DNA of 64,000 nucleotides from an uncultured Burkholderiales bacterium (lineage in GTDB: Bacteria > Pseudomonadota > Gammaproteobacteria > Burkholderiales > Burkholderiaceae), in contig CAMLJY010000002.1 of assembly GCA_946480465.1 (NCBI GenBank), positions 1-64,000 of the forward strand, written 5' to 3'. Below are positions 56,334 to 64,000 of the stretch, piece by piece (position 1 is the stretch's first letter; each line of letters starts with the position of its first letter). Position numbers and translations under genes: made by a program. Below the pieces are notes generated by a model. The model did no database searches, was not told the DNA's origin, and saw nothing but the letters and a program-made list of their open reading frames with translations.

Positions 56334-57880
56334 GACCGGCGCGCAGGCGCAGCGGGGCCACGCGGCGCTCCGCCGTGCTGCCCCGCGCGTTCGCGGCGGC
56401 CTGCGGGCTGGCGATCGGTGCGGCCGCGCAGGCCGATGTGGCCGCGCCGGCGCTGGCCCCCTGCCGCCTGAAGGGGGTCGAGCACGAGGCGCGCTGCGGC
56501 AGCGTCACGCGCCCGCTGGACCCTGCACGCCCGCAGGGGCCGCAGATCCAGGTGCACTACGCGGTGCTGCCGGCGCTGGCGCAGCGCAAGCTGCCCGACC
56601 CGGTCTTCTTCTTCGCCGGCGGGCCGGGGCAGAGCGCCATCATGGTGGCCGGTCCTTTGTCGCAGCAGTTCGCGCGGCTGAACAACCGGCGCGACCTGGT
56701 CTTCGTCGACCAGCGCGGCACCGGGCAAAGCGCGCCGCTGAAATGCCCGGACGACGCCGAACGGCAGCCGCCGCAGCCGCTGGCCCTGCTGCTCGATCAG
56801 GCGCGGCAGCTGGAGCGCCTGGCCGCCTGCCGCGATGCGCTGCAGCGCCTGCCGCACGGCGACCTGCGGCAGTACACCACCAGCATTGCGATGGCCGACG
56901 TCGACGCGGTGCGGGAAGCGCTGGGCGCGGCGCAGGTCAATGCCATCGGCTTCTCGTACGGTACGCGCGCGGTGCTGGAGTACCAGCGGCAGTTCCCGCA
57001 GCGTGTGCGCCGCGCGGTCATCGACGGCGTGGCGCCACCCGACATGGCGATGCCGGCCTCGTTCTCGAGCGACAACCAGGCGGCGCTGGACGCGCTGTTC
57101 GCCGCCTGCGAGAAGGATGCCCGCTGCCGCGCGCGCCACCCCGCGCTGCCCGCGCAATGGCAGGCGCTGCTGGCATCGCTGCCGCGCGAAGTACGCGTCC
57201 AGCATCCCGTCACCGGCCAGGCCGAGGTGTTGCGCATCGACCGCAGCACGCTGCTCGGCCTGGTGCGCGGGCCGCTCTACGCGCCGCCGCTCGCTGCCGG
57301 CCTTCCGGCCGCGCTGGAGGCGGCCGCGGGCGGCCGCTTCGAGCCGCTGGTGGGCCTGGCGCAGGCGCTGGGCGCCGGCGGCGGCCTGGCGTCCGGCATG
57401 CACTTCTCGGTGGTCTGCGCCGAGGACATGCCGAGGGTGGCTGCGGGCGATGCGGCGGCCGCGGGTCGCGACTTCGGCAGCATCAACCTGGCGCTGTACC
57501 GCCGCGTCTGCGAGGGCTGGCCGCGCGGCACGCCGCCGGCCGAGTTCTACCGCCTGCAACCGGCGGCGTCGGCGACGCTGGTGCTGTCAGGGGGGGCGGA
57601 CCCGGCGACGCCGCCGCGCCATGGTGCGCGGGTCGCCGCCGCGCTGGGCGCGAAGGCGCGGCACGTCGTCGTCGCCGAGGCGGGGCATGGCGTGCTGTCG
57701 CTGGCCTGCATGCGCGACGCGGCGGCGCGCTTCATCACCGAAGCCACGGACGACGCGGCGTTGAACGTCGAGGCCGGCTGCGCCGCATCGCTGCCGCGGC
57801 CGCCGGTGTTCGTGCCGATCGCGCCGATCGCGCCGATCGCGCCGATGCCGGCGGCCTCCGCGGCGGAGGTGTCGCGGTGA
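56330..57880 (+). CDS. exported alpha/beta-hydrolase, proline-iminopeptidase/TAP-like
   Basis: 516 residues with a signal peptide (FAAACGLAIGAAAQA). The hydrolase core has FFFAGGPGQSAI (oxyanion HGGPG-type loop), VFVDQRGTGQSAPLKC, the nucleophile Ser in NAIGFSYGTRAVLEY, a C-terminal TAP-like region with Asp in LSGGADPATPP and His in AEAGHGVLS. It probably removes N-terminal residues from peptides in the periplasm. Three in-frame 9-bp repeats (57812-57847) encode an IAP-IAP-IAP tail. Its stop overlaps the natA GTG. Confidence 0.9.
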   Translation: MRPARRRSGATRRSAVLPRAFAAACGLAIGAAAQADVAAPALAPCRLKGVEHEARCGSVTRPLDPARPQGPQIQVHYAVLPALAQRKLPDPVFFFAGGPGQSAIMVAGPLSQQFARLNNRRDLVFVDQRGTGQSAPLKCPDDAERQPPQPLALLLDQARQLERLAACRDALQRLPHGDLRQYTTSIAMADVDAVREALGAAQVNAIGFSYGTRAVLEYQRQFPQRVRRAVIDGVAPPDMAMPASFSSDNQAALDALFAACEKDARCRARHPALPAQWQALLASLPREVRVQHPVTGQAEVLRIDRSTLLGLVRGPLYAPPLAAGLPAALEAAAGGRFEPLVGLAQALGAGGGLASGMHFSVVCAEDMPRVAAGDAAAAGRDFGSINLALYRRVCEGWPRGTPPAEFYRLQPAASATLVLSGGADPATPPRHGARVAAALGAKARHVVVAEAGHGVLSLACMRDAAARFITEATDDAALNVEAGCAASLPRPPVFVPIAPIAPIAPMPAASAAEVSR

Positions 57881-58674
57881 TCGAGGTGCAGGCGCTGAGC
57901 AAGCGGTTCACCCAGGGCCGGGGCCGCCGGCAGAACGTGGTGCAGGCGGTGCAGGACCTCAGCTTCCGCGCCGCCGACGCGTGCATCACCGGCCTGCTGG
58001 GGCCGAACGGCGCCGGCAAGACCACCACGCTGCGCATGGTTGCCGCGCTGGTGCGGCCCGATGCCGGGCGGATCGCGGTGGACGGCATCGACGTGGCGCA
58101 GGCGCCGCAGCGGGCCCTGGCGCGCATGGGCGTGCTGTCGGACGCGCGCGGCGTCTATCCCCGGCTGACGGCGCGCGAGAACGTCATCTACTACGGACGC
58201 CTGCACGGGCTGAGCCGCGAGCAGGCCTCCGCCCGCGCCGAGCAGCTGGCCGACATGCTGGAGATGCGTCCGCTGCTCGACCGCCGCACCGAGGGCTTCA
58301 GCCAGGGCGAGCGCATGAAGACCGCGCTGGCCAGGGCGCTGGTGCACGATCCCTCGCACATCATCCTGGACGAGCCGACCAACGGGCTGGACGTGGTGGC
58401 CACGCGCAGCCTGCGCGAGGCGCTGCGCCGGCTGCGCGACGTCGAGCGCAAGTGCATCGTCTTCTCCACGCACATCATGCAGGAGGTGGAGCGGCTGTGC
58501 GACCGGGTGGTGGTGGTCTCGCATGGGCGCACCGTGGCCGAGGGCAGCGTGCCGGAGCTGCTGGCGCGCACCGGGCACGACGACTTCGAGGCCTGCTTCG
58601 TCGAACTGGCCTTCGGCGCCGCGGAGGCGGCCGGGCATGCGGCGGTTGATATCAAACAAAAGGGGCGGCCATGA
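57877..58674 (+). CDS. natA: ABC exporter ATP-binding protein (NatA-like)
   Basis: 265 residues from GTG 57877 (GGAGG 8 nt upstream; GTGA overlap with the peptidase stop). Walker A is GLLGPNGAGKTTTLRMVAALV, with signature FSQGERMKTALARALVHDPSHIILDEPTNGLDVVATRSL (Walker B DEPTNGLD) and H-loop FSTHIMQEVERLCDR. The -QGERMK signature is the NatA/CcmA-like form. Together with the next gene it forms an ABC-2 exporter like Bacillus NatAB, a sodium extruder, though the substrate here is not established. Confidence 0.92.
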   Translation: MIEVQALSKRFTQGRGRRQNVVQAVQDLSFRAADACITGLLGPNGAGKTTTLRMVAALVRPDAGRIAVDGIDVAQAPQRALARMGVLSDARGVYPRLTARENVIYYGRLHGLSREQASARAEQLADMLEMRPLLDRRTEGFSQGERMKTALARALVHDPSHIILDEPTNGLDVVATRSLREALRRLRDVERKCIVFSTHIMQEVERLCDRVVVVSHGRTVAEGSVPELLARTGHDDFEACFVELAFGAAEAAGHAAVDIKQKGRP

Positions 58675-59834
58675 AGAGCGCGTGGGTCGTCTTCCTGAAG
58701 GAGCTGGTCGACGCGCTGCGCGACCGGCGCACGCTGGTGATGGTGCTGCTGTCCTCGGTGGCGATGGGGCCGGTGCTGCTGGTCGCGCTGTCTTTCCTGG
58801 TTGCCAGCTTCGAGGAGCGGGCCGAAGCGCGCGAGGTCCACGTGGTCGGCATCGAGCATGCGCCGAGCCTGCGCAACTACCTGGAGCGCCAGTCGTACAG
58901 CATCAAGTCGCCGCCGCCGGACTACGAGCGCGCGCTCGTCAGCCGGGCCTTCGGTGACCCGGTGGTCGTCATTCAGCCGGGCTTCGAGGACGAGCTGGTG
59001 CGCGGCGTCGCGCCGGTCGTCGAGATCGTCTGGGCCAGTGCGAACAATCGGGCAGCGAGCGGCATGGGACGCGTCAACCAATTGCTAGGTGGATTTTCGC
59101 GCGAGCAGGTCCAGCTGCGGCTGGCCTGGCGCGGCGTGGCGCCGGGCCTGCTGCAGCCGGTGCAGCTGCAGCCCCGCGACCTGGCCGAGCCGAGGGCGCG
59201 CGCGGCGCAGGTGATGGCGATGCTGCCCTTCGCGGTGCTGATGGCCGTGCTGTACGGCGCGCTGAACGCGGCGATGGACACCACGGCCGGGGAGCGCGAG
59301 CGCGGCTCGCTGGAGCCGCTGCTGATGAACCCCGTGCCGCGGCACGCGCTGGTGCTCGGCAAGTGGGGGGCGGTGTCCGTCGTCGCGATGCTGATCGCGG
59401 TGCTGTCCTGCTTCAGCTTCCTGCCGGCGCAGTGGCTGTTGCGCAGCGAATCGCTGGCGACGATGTTCCAGTTCGGCCTGCGCGAGGCGGCGCTCTTCCT
59501 GGCGCTGCTGCTGCCGCTGGCGGCGATGATGTCCGCGCTGCTGATGGCCGTGGCCATCCGCTGCCGCAGCTTCAAGGAGGCGCAGGCGAACAACACGGTC
59601 GTGCTGCTCGGCGTGTCGCTGCTGCCGCTGGTGAGCCTGTTCGGCCAGGAGGGCGAGAAGGCCTGGCACCTGTGGGTGCCGGCACTGGCGCAGATCACGC
59701 TGATGGGCCGTGTGCTGAAGGGCGAGCTGATCGGGGCGCCCGACCTGCTGGCGCCGCTGGGCGTGGCGCTGCTGGGCACGGCGCTGTGCGTCGCGTTCGT
59801 CGCGCACCAGCTGCGCGGCGCGGCGCTGCGCTGA
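58671..59834 (+). CDS. natB: ABC-2 type transporter permease (NatB-like)
   Basis: 387 residues. One N-terminal membrane helix (LVMVLLSSVAMGPVLLVALSF) is followed by an extracytoplasmic region of about 140 residues. Then come five or six helices (AQVMAMLPFAVLMAVLYGALNAAMD, REAALFLALLLPLAAMMSALLMAVAI, VVLLGVSLLPLVSLF, LLAPLGVALLGTALCVAFVAHQL). The ERERGSLEPLLMNPV segment after the first core helix is typical of ABC-2 permeases such as NatB. ATGA overlap with natA. Pairing with a secreted peptidase and a glutaredoxin-like protein in one operon is unusual. Confidence 0.92.
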   Translation: MKSAWVVFLKELVDALRDRRTLVMVLLSSVAMGPVLLVALSFLVASFEERAEAREVHVVGIEHAPSLRNYLERQSYSIKSPPPDYERALVSRAFGDPVVVIQPGFEDELVRGVAPVVEIVWASANNRAASGMGRVNQLLGGFSREQVQLRLAWRGVAPGLLQPVQLQPRDLAEPRARAAQVMAMLPFAVLMAVLYGALNAAMDTTAGERERGSLEPLLMNPVPRHALVLGKWGAVSVVAMLIAVLSCFSFLPAQWLLRSESLATMFQFGLREAALFLALLLPLAAMMSALLMAVAIRCRSFKEAQANNTVVLLGVSLLPLVSLFGQEGEKAWHLWVPALAQITLMGRVLKGELIGAPDLLAPLGVALLGTALCVAFVAHQLRGAALR

Positions 59835-59876
59835 CGCGCGAGGGAAGCGGCCCCGCGGCGCGCTGTTCAGGGCCCC

Positions 59877-60278
59877 TCAGGCGGCGGTGAGCTGGCGGCT
59901 GTCGACCAGGCGCCAGACCTCGTCTTCCCAGGGCAGGCCGTGCACGATGGACGTCAGGTGCGGCGCCGCGTGCACCGCGGTCAGCACCTCGCAGTTGGCG
60001 TCGACGAAGCGCAGGTTCGTGACCAAGCCGAACGGGTCGTCCATGCTGGCGCCCCGTGCCGCGGTGAATGTCCAGTCCCAGGACAGGGCCACGTCGCCGC
60101 GCTCCGACTGGTCAGCCCACACCGTTCGCCCGCGCGTGCAGTCTTTGGCAGGCTGGGCCACATGCGTGCCCAGGTGCCGCAGATGCAACAAAGGAATGCG
60201 GTCGACCTGCCAGAATATCGGTTGCAGCATATGCAGGCTCCAGGTCGGCATGTACGAAACCGCGGCGGAGGCATTCAT
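59877..60278 (-). CDS. DUF4902 protein, RsaM-like quorum-sensing modulator
   Basis: 133 residues from ATG 60278 (GGGAG 6 nt upstream). The pattern LLHLRHLGTHVAQPAKDCTRGRTVWADQSE, VALSWDWTFTA, VTNLRFVDANCEVLTAV and LPWEDEVWRLV matches DUF4902/RsaM, small proteins encoded beside luxI/luxR in Burkholderia and some Pseudomonas that dampen quorum sensing by an unknown mechanism. It is divergent from a LuxR-type gene, with a lux-box-like sequence (60340-60355) in the shared promoter region. No luxI is in the window. An in-frame ATG at 60320 is an alternative start. Confidence 0.75.
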   Translation of the reverse strand: MNASAAVSYMPTWSLHMLQPIFWQVDRIPLLHLRHLGTHVAQPAKDCTRGRTVWADQSERGDVALSWDWTFTAARGASMDDPFGLVTNLRFVDANCEVLTAVHAAPHLTSIVHGLPWEDEVWRLVDSRQLTAA

Positions 60279-60339
60279 TCCGAACTCCCTGTGGTATGAG
60301 GAATGTCGCAGTTTCGTCATCCGCCCCCTGGCTTGGAAT

Positions 60340-60355
60340 CTGTCAGACCTTGCAG
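60340..60355. promoter_or_regulatory. lux-box-like element in the rsaM-like/luxR divergent region
   Basis: CTGTCAGACCTTGCAG shares 12 of 16 bases, including CTGTCAGA, with the perfect palindrome at 61117-61132. It is an imperfect dyad, 41 nt before the luxR ATG and 62 nt before the DUF4902 ATG, suited to auto-regulation. Confidence 0.5.
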
Positions 60356-60395
60356 GGCACCCTCGCTCTCACAGGCACCGCCGAGTACTTCACGC

Positions 60396-61109
60396 ATGCT
60401 TCCGAGCAGCTATTCCACGCTCTTGCAGTCCCGCACCCGGGATGAGTTCAGGGCTGAGGTGGTTCGGGCCGCGCAGCGGTTGGGCTTTGACACGGTGTCG
60501 GCCATGACGGTGGTCGATCACGCGCCCGGCGCCAGCGAGTTCATCGTCGTCGACAACACGCCCGCGGGTTTCAAGGCGATCTTCGACAACCCGAAGTCGC
60601 AACAGCGCGACCCGGTGATGAGCCACTGCCGCGAACAGAGCGCGCCAATCGTGTGGAACCAGGACACCTATGTCCTGAAGAACGCGGGTGAGCTTTGGGA
60701 AGAGCAACAGGTGTTCGGCTATCGCAATGGCATCGCGATGGCGCTGCACCTGCCGGACCGGCATCACTTCTTCCTGGGCGTGGATCGGCACAGTGATTTG
60801 CCAAATGATCCGCAACAGGTGCAGCGGCTGGTCTCGGATGTCCAGCTGCTCACCGTCTATGCGCTGGACGCCGCCATGCGCGTGCTGGTGCCCAAGCCGC
60901 TGCAACCCGACAAGCCGGGCCTTACCCCGCGCGAAGTCGAAGTGCTTCGGTGGACGATGGAGGGCAAAACCGCCTGGGAGGTCGGCAAGATCCTCAACAT
61001 CACGGAGCGCACGGCAGTGCTCCACATTGGCAACGCCATGCGCAAACTGGAATGTCCCAGCAAGCATTTGGCGGTATTGAAGGCGTTGCGACTGGGGCTC
61101 ATTCACTGA
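60396..61109 (+). CDS. LuxR-family autoinducer-binding regulator
   Basis: 237 residues. The N-terminal autoinducer-binding domain (about 10-165) has RDPVMSHCREQSAPIVW (the conserved D-P and W of the acyl-homoserine-lactone pocket) and IAMALHLPDRHHFFLGVDR. The pocket's usual W..Y stretch reads FKAIF, so the ligand may differ. The C-terminal HTH is LTPREVEVLRWTMEGKTAWEVGKILNITERTAVLHIGNAMRKL. No luxI in the window, so it may be a LuxR solo. Start ATG 60396; the upstream frame is unsupported. A lux box starts 8 nt after its stop, driving a small peptide gene. Confidence 0.92.
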   Translation: MLPSSYSTLLQSRTRDEFRAEVVRAAQRLGFDTVSAMTVVDHAPGASEFIVVDNTPAGFKAIFDNPKSQQRDPVMSHCREQSAPIVWNQDTYVLKNAGELWEEQQVFGYRNGIAMALHLPDRHHFFLGVDRHSDLPNDPQQVQRLVSDVQLLTVYALDAAMRVLVPKPLQPDKPGLTPREVEVLRWTMEGKTAWEVGKILNITERTAVLHIGNAMRKLECPSKHLAVLKALRLGLIH

Positions 61110-61116
61110 CAAACCC

Positions 61117-61132
61117 CTGTCAGAGTTGACAG
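61117..61132 (+). promoter_or_regulatory. perfect lux box ahead of the GPKGGW peptide gene
   Basis: CTGTCA-GAGT-TGACAG is a perfect 6-4-6 dyad of classic LuxR-target form. With a -35-like TTGTTC at 61134-61139 and -10-like TGGAAT at 61157-61162 (17-bp spacer) the box centres near -44 from the expected start, the usual place for LuxR activation. Confidence 0.7.
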
Positions 61133-61212
61133 ATTGTTCACATGTGGCGGAAGGGCTGGAATGACTACCAGCCCCGACAAGTCGGGTTCTCGATCAACCC
61201 GCGAGGTCCGCC

Positions 61213-61308
61213 ATGCATCGCAATGCCGCTCAGTCCCAGATCAACGCCCAGGGCCCGAAGGGCGGTTGGGGACCGAAGGGTGGCTGGGGCCCGAAGGGCG
61301 GTTGGTGA
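61213..61308 (+). CDS. 31-aa small peptide with three GPKGGW repeats
   Basis: A 31-codon ORF: a polar leader MHRNAAQSQINAQ, then GPKGGW three times, ending on Trp followed by TGA. GAGG lies 7 nt before the ATG. The three 18-bp units (61252-61269, 61270-61287, 61288-61305) differ at three bases, all synonymous third positions (GGA/GGC, GGT/GGC, GGC/GGT), which argues that the amino-acid sequence is kept by selection. It is bracketed by a lux box and a strong terminator, so it appears to be a quorum-regulated peptide or precursor. No modifying enzyme, protease or exporter lies immediately next to it. No known family is recognised. Confidence 0.65.
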   Translation: MHRNAAQSQINAQGPKGGWGPKGGWGPKGGW

Positions 61309-61322
61309 GCCCTGGATTTCAA

Positions 61323-61355
61323 GCTGCGCTGACATCCCCTCTCTGACAGCGCAGC
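61323..61355 (+). other. stem-loop in the peptide gene's 3' region
   Basis: GCTGCGCTG (61323-61331) pairs perfectly with CAGCGCAGC (61347-61355) across a 15-nt loop, four bases ahead of the terminator hairpin. It gives the short transcript a structured 3' end. Confidence 0.6.
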
Positions 61356-61358
61356 GAC

Positions 61359-61381
61359 GGCCTGTTCCGCAGGCCTCTTTT
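61359..61381 (+). terminator. intrinsic terminator of the peptide transcript
   Basis: GGCCTG-TTCCG-CAGGCC followed by TCTTTT. It would define a transcript of about 210 nt from the predicted lux-box promoter. It overlaps the last bases of the convergent YkgJ gene. Confidence 0.85.
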
Positions 61382-61673
61382 ACACATCCGCCGAACTGCT
61401 GCGCTGGGCTGGCCGCGTGGCGCGTTCGAGGCGCGTCAACCAGAGCACAGCCTGCCAGCTGGATCCTCGGCACATCGACGCCGAGGGGGCCAGCGATTGG
61501 CAGACCGCCGGACGGCTGGGGTCGCCGAACAGGCGGCAGCGCAGGTCCGCATCCAGCTGGACGCAGGCGACCCCGGCGGGCTTGCCTTCCGGCATGCCGG
61601 GAATCGGCGAGCTGATCGACGGTGCAATGCAGCAGGCGGCGCAGCGGGGTCGGCAGTCCATGGCGGGGGCCAT
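61380..61673 (-). CDS. YkgJ-family cysteine-cluster protein
   Basis: 97 residues. The family signature is present: [56 protein letters not shown], with the C-x3-C-x2-CC cluster, P-x-x-C spacing and the late C-x-S-L. Such proteins coordinate zinc or iron-sulfur; their role is unclear. ATG 61673 is chosen; M at 61661 or 61700 is possible. Convergent with the small peptide gene and divergent from mnmG. Confidence 0.88.
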   Translation of the reverse strand: MAPAMDCRPRCAACCIAPSISSPIPGMPEGKPAGVACVQLDADLRCRLFGDPSRPAVCQSLAPSASMCRGSSWQAVLWLTRLERATRPAQRSSSADV

Positions 61674-61807
61674 GATAGGTGGGTGCCGCGCGTGGCGCAT
61701 GCGCCCTCGCGGTCAACCATCCGGCCACGTGGCGCGAGGGGCAGGGGCGGCGTGACGGCCGCCCCACCGCAGAGGCAGCGCGCGCCCTCGGGTCAGGCAC
61801 GCCTTCC

Positions 61808-61813
61808 TACAAT
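61808..61813 (+). promoter_or_regulatory. candidate -10 for mnmG
   Basis: TACAAT matches five of six sigma-70 -10 bases and lies 44 nt before the mnmG GTG. No convincing -35 was seen. Confidence 0.4.
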
Positions 61814-61856
61814 TCGCAGTTCCCTCTTGCGGCGGCGCGCTCGCGCCGTTTCCACC

Positions 61857-63839
61857 GTGCTGCACCCCCAAAGTTTTGATGTCATCGTCGTTGGCGGCGG
61901 CCATGCCGGCACGGAGGCCGCGTTGGCCGCTGCCCGCATGGGCTGCGCGACCCTGCTGCTCACCCACAACATCGAGACGCTGGGGCAGATGAGCTGCAAC
62001 CCATCGATCGGCGGCATCGGCAAAGGCCATCTGGTCAAGGAAGTCGATGCGTTGGGCGGGGCGATGGCGGCGGCGACCGATGAGGCGGGCATCCAGTTCC
62101 GGATCCTCAATTCGTCGAAGGGGCCGGCGGTGCGGGCGACACGCGCCCAGGCCGACCGCATCCTCTACAAGGCGGCGATCCGGCGCCGGCTGGAAAACCA
62201 GCCCAACCTGTGGCTGTTCCAGCAGGCGGTCGACGACCTGATCGTCGAGTCGGACGGCCGGGGCGACCGGGTCGCAGGTGCCGTGACTCAGGTGGGGATC
62301 CGCTTCCGCGCGAAGACGGTGGTGTTGACGGCCGGGACCTTCCTGGACGGCCGGATCCACGTGGGCCTGCAGAACCATGCGGCGGGGCGCGCGGGTGATC
62401 CGCCCGCGGTGACGCTGTCCGCACGGCTGAAGGAGCTGAAGTTGCCGCAGGGCCGTTTGAAGACCGGCACGCCGCCCCGCATCGACGGCCGCAGCATCGA
62501 CTTCAGTCGCCTCACTGAACAGCCCGGCGATCTGGATCCGGTGCCCGTGTTCAGCTTCCTGGGCCATGCCGGCCAGCACCCGCGCCAGGTGCCGTGCTGG
62601 ATCACGCACACCAACCTCCGCACGCACGAGATCATCCGGTCCGGCTTCGACCGCAGCCCGATGTTCACCGGCGTGATCGAGGGCGTGGGCCCGCGCTACT
62701 GTCCGAGCATCGAGGACAAGATCAATCGCTTCGCCGACAAGGACTCGCACCAGATCTTCCTGGAACCGGAAGGACTGACCACGAACGAGTTCTACCCGAA
62801 CGGCATCTCGACCTCGCTGCCGTTCGACGTTCAGCTGGCCGCGGTGCAGTCGATGCCAGGGCTGGAGAACGCCCACATCCTCCGGCCGGGTTATGCCATT
62901 GAGTACGACTACTTCGATCCAAGGGAGCTGAAGGCCAGCTTCGAGACCCGCGCGATCGGCGGGCTGTTCTTTGCAGGGCAGATCAACGGTACGACCGGCT
63001 ACGAGGAAGCGGCGGCGCAGGGACTTTTCGCGGGCGTGAATGCGGCGCTGCAGGCGCTGGGCCGGCCGGCACTGCAGTTGCGGCGGGATCAGGCCTACCT
63101 GGGCGTGCTCGTCGATGACCTGATCACCAAGGGTGTCAGCGAGCCGTACCGGATGTTCACCAGCCGGGCGGAGTACCGTCTTCAGCTGCGCGAGGACAAC
63201 GCCGATGCCCGGCTGACGGCCCTCGGCCGCGAGCTGGGTTTGGTCGATGACCAACGCTGGGCGGCCTTCAGCCGCAAGCAGGACGCCGTGGCCCGAGAGC
63301 AGGAGCGCCTGAAGTCGACCTGGGTCCACCCGGGCATCCTGGCGGCGGCGGAGGCGGAGCGTCTGCTGGGCAAGGCGATCGAGCGCGAATACAACCTGGC
63401 GGACCTGCTGCGGCGGCCCGGTATCGGCCACGACACGCTCACCGAAGTGACCCGGGTCGCGCGCCCGGAAGAGGCGCATGTTTCACGTGAAACCTTGCGC
63501 GCGGACCTGGGTGCGGAGCTGGCGGATGCCGTGATCGAACAGGTGGAAATCGCGACCAAGTACGCCGGCTACATCGGCAAGCAGGCCGAAGAGGTCGAGC
63601 GGGCCGCGCACCTGGAGCACCTGCGGTTGCCTGAGGACCTGGACTACGGCCAGGTGACGGCGCTCAGTTTCGAGGTGCGGCAGAAGCTGAGCCGCCACCG
63701 GCCGGAGACCCTGGGCCAGGCTTCGCGGATTTCCGGGATCACACCAGCCGCGATCTCGCTGCTGCTGGTGCATCTCAAGCGCGGCCGATTTGCCGGGTTC
63801 GCGGCACCTCGCCAGGGTGATGCCCGGGACGCGGCATGA
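61857..63839 (+). CDS. mnmG: tRNA uridine-5-carboxymethylaminomethyl synthesis enzyme MnmG (GidA)
   Basis: 660 residues, family length. With MnmE it installs the carboxymethylaminomethyl group at U34 of several tRNAs, using FAD, NADH and a folate donor. The N-terminal FAD motif is [23 protein letters not shown], followed by [33 protein letters not shown]. Also seen are [51 protein letters not shown] and [21 protein letters not shown]. The start is GTG 61857 ([14 protein letters not shown]), agreeing with other betaproteobacterial MnmG; the longer frame runs under YkgJ. Its stop overlaps rsmG (ATGA). Confidence 0.96.
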   Translation: MLHPQSFDVIVVGGGHAGTEAALAAARMGCATLLLTHNIETLGQMSCNPSIGGIGKGHLVKEVDALGGAMAAATDEAGIQFRILNSSKGPAVRATRAQADRILYKAAIRRRLENQPNLWLFQQAVDDLIVESDGRGDRVAGAVTQVGIRFRAKTVVLTAGTFLDGRIHVGLQNHAAGRAGDPPAVTLSARLKELKLPQGRLKTGTPPRIDGRSIDFSRLTEQPGDLDPVPVFSFLGHAGQHPRQVPCWITHTNLRTHEIIRSGFDRSPMFTGVIEGVGPRYCPSIEDKINRFADKDSHQIFLEPEGLTTNEFYPNGISTSLPFDVQLAAVQSMPGLENAHILRPGYAIEYDYFDPRELKASFETRAIGGLFFAGQINGTTGYEEAAAQGLFAGVNAALQALGRPALQLRRDQAYLGVLVDDLITKGVSEPYRMFTSRAEYRLQLREDNADARLTALGRELGLVDDQRWAAFSRKQDAVAREQERLKSTWVHPGILAAAEAERLLGKAIEREYNLADLLRRPGIGHDTLTEVTRVARPEEAHVSRETLRADLGAELADAVIEQVEIATKYAGYIGKQAEEVERAAHLEHLRLPEDLDYGQVTALSFEVRQKLSRHRPETLGQASRISGITPAAISLLLVHLKRGRFAGFAAPRQGDARDAA

Positions 63840-64000
63840 CGATGGCGCGCAGTGAAGCGCTCCCCGGCGAGGGGATGGCGGCCTGGCGGGAGCGGTTGTG
63901 CGACGGCGCCTCGCGCCTGGGGCTGACCCTGGAGCCGGGCGATGCCGACCGGCTGCTCGCGTACCTGGCGCTGCTGCAGCGCTGGAACAAGGTTTACAAC
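63836..64000 (+). CDS. rsmG: 16S rRNA m7G527 methyltransferase (3' truncated by window end)
   Basis: Only the first 55 codons are present. The ATG overlaps the mnmG stop. The [16 protein letters not shown] segment is the characteristic N-terminal helix of RsmG/GidB, and mnmG-rsmG is the standard gene order near the bacterial origin. The SAM-binding domain lies outside the window. Confidence 0.9.
   Translation, partial: MTMARSEALPGEGMAAWRERLCDGASRLGLTLEPGDADRLLAYLALLQRWNKVYN

Noticed and set aside
57812..57847. 9-bp tandem repeats in the peptidase gene.
   Set aside because: In frame, only four units, at a low-complexity C-terminus; noted in the gene entry but not treated as a separate element.

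Overview
This window is very GC-rich chromosomal DNA, with third codon positions almost all G or C. It has the gene content of a Burkholderiales betaproteobacterium. The best guess is the Rubrivivax/Leptothrix/Methylibium/Ideonella group, judged from gltIJKL, the CoA-dependent anthranilate operon, DUF4902 next to LuxR, a PPi-type phosphofructokinase, and the mnmG-rsmG pair at the right end that usually lies close to oriC. I saw no insertion sequences, prophage, CRISPR array, rRNA or tRNA. This is compact core and accessory chromosome.

Layout. 0-6 kb: 3' part of a metallopeptidase/vWA protein, RNA 3'-phosphate cyclase (rtcA), a PAS histidine kinase, and a methyl-accepting chemotaxis protein with a good sigma-28-type promoter. 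5.6-10.4 kb: universal stress protein and the glutamate/aspartate ABC importer gltIJKL, with an attenuator-like terminator after gltI and a second orphan binding protein upstream. 10.7-13 kb: thymidine kinase, an 11-bp tandem repeat, and a DUF4139 protein ending inside that repeat. 13-20.2 kb: a tightly overlapping operon for aerobic CoA-dependent 2-aminobenzoate breakdown (monooxygenase/reductase fusion, MarR, enoyl-CoA hydratase, acyl-CoA dehydrogenase, CoA ligase, RidA-like). It starts from a promoter whose -35 lies inside a perfect palindrome, the likely MarR operator. 20.2-24 kb: a TRAP-type binding protein paired with a hybrid histidine kinase. 24-29 kb: phosphofructokinase, a TPR/glycine-rich protein, a cystathionine gamma-synthase family enzyme and a threonine/serine dehydratase. 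29-41.7 kb: two large ATPase regulators (LuxR/MalT type and BTAD type), esterases, a VOC protein, a probable broken gene, a TPR protein, MaoC and NnrU. 42-48 kb: a probable zinc-acquisition locus (His/Asp-rich TonB receptor, small His/Cys protein, DUF3299 lipocarrier-like protein, FtsX-type permease and ATPase). 48-55 kb: DUF427, DUF4397 lipoprotein, pirin and azoreductase under a divergent LysR, a winged-helix plus PD-(D/E)XK-like protein, and a large thioredoxin-fold protein. 55-60 kb: GST, then a four-gene chain of a cysteine-less glutaredoxin-like protein, a secreted peptidase-like hydrolase and a NatAB-type exporter. 60-64 kb: a quorum-sensing module, YkgJ, mnmG and the start of rsmG.

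The most unusual element is at 61.1-61.4 kb. Directly downstream of a LuxR-type regulator (divergent from a DUF4902/RsaM-like gene) lies a perfect lux-box palindrome. It is followed by a 31-codon ORF with a good ribosome binding site whose last 18 residues are three exact GPKGGW repeats. The repeat units differ only at synonymous positions, and a strong intrinsic terminator follows. It looks like a quorum-controlled small peptide gene. I do not recognise it as a described family.
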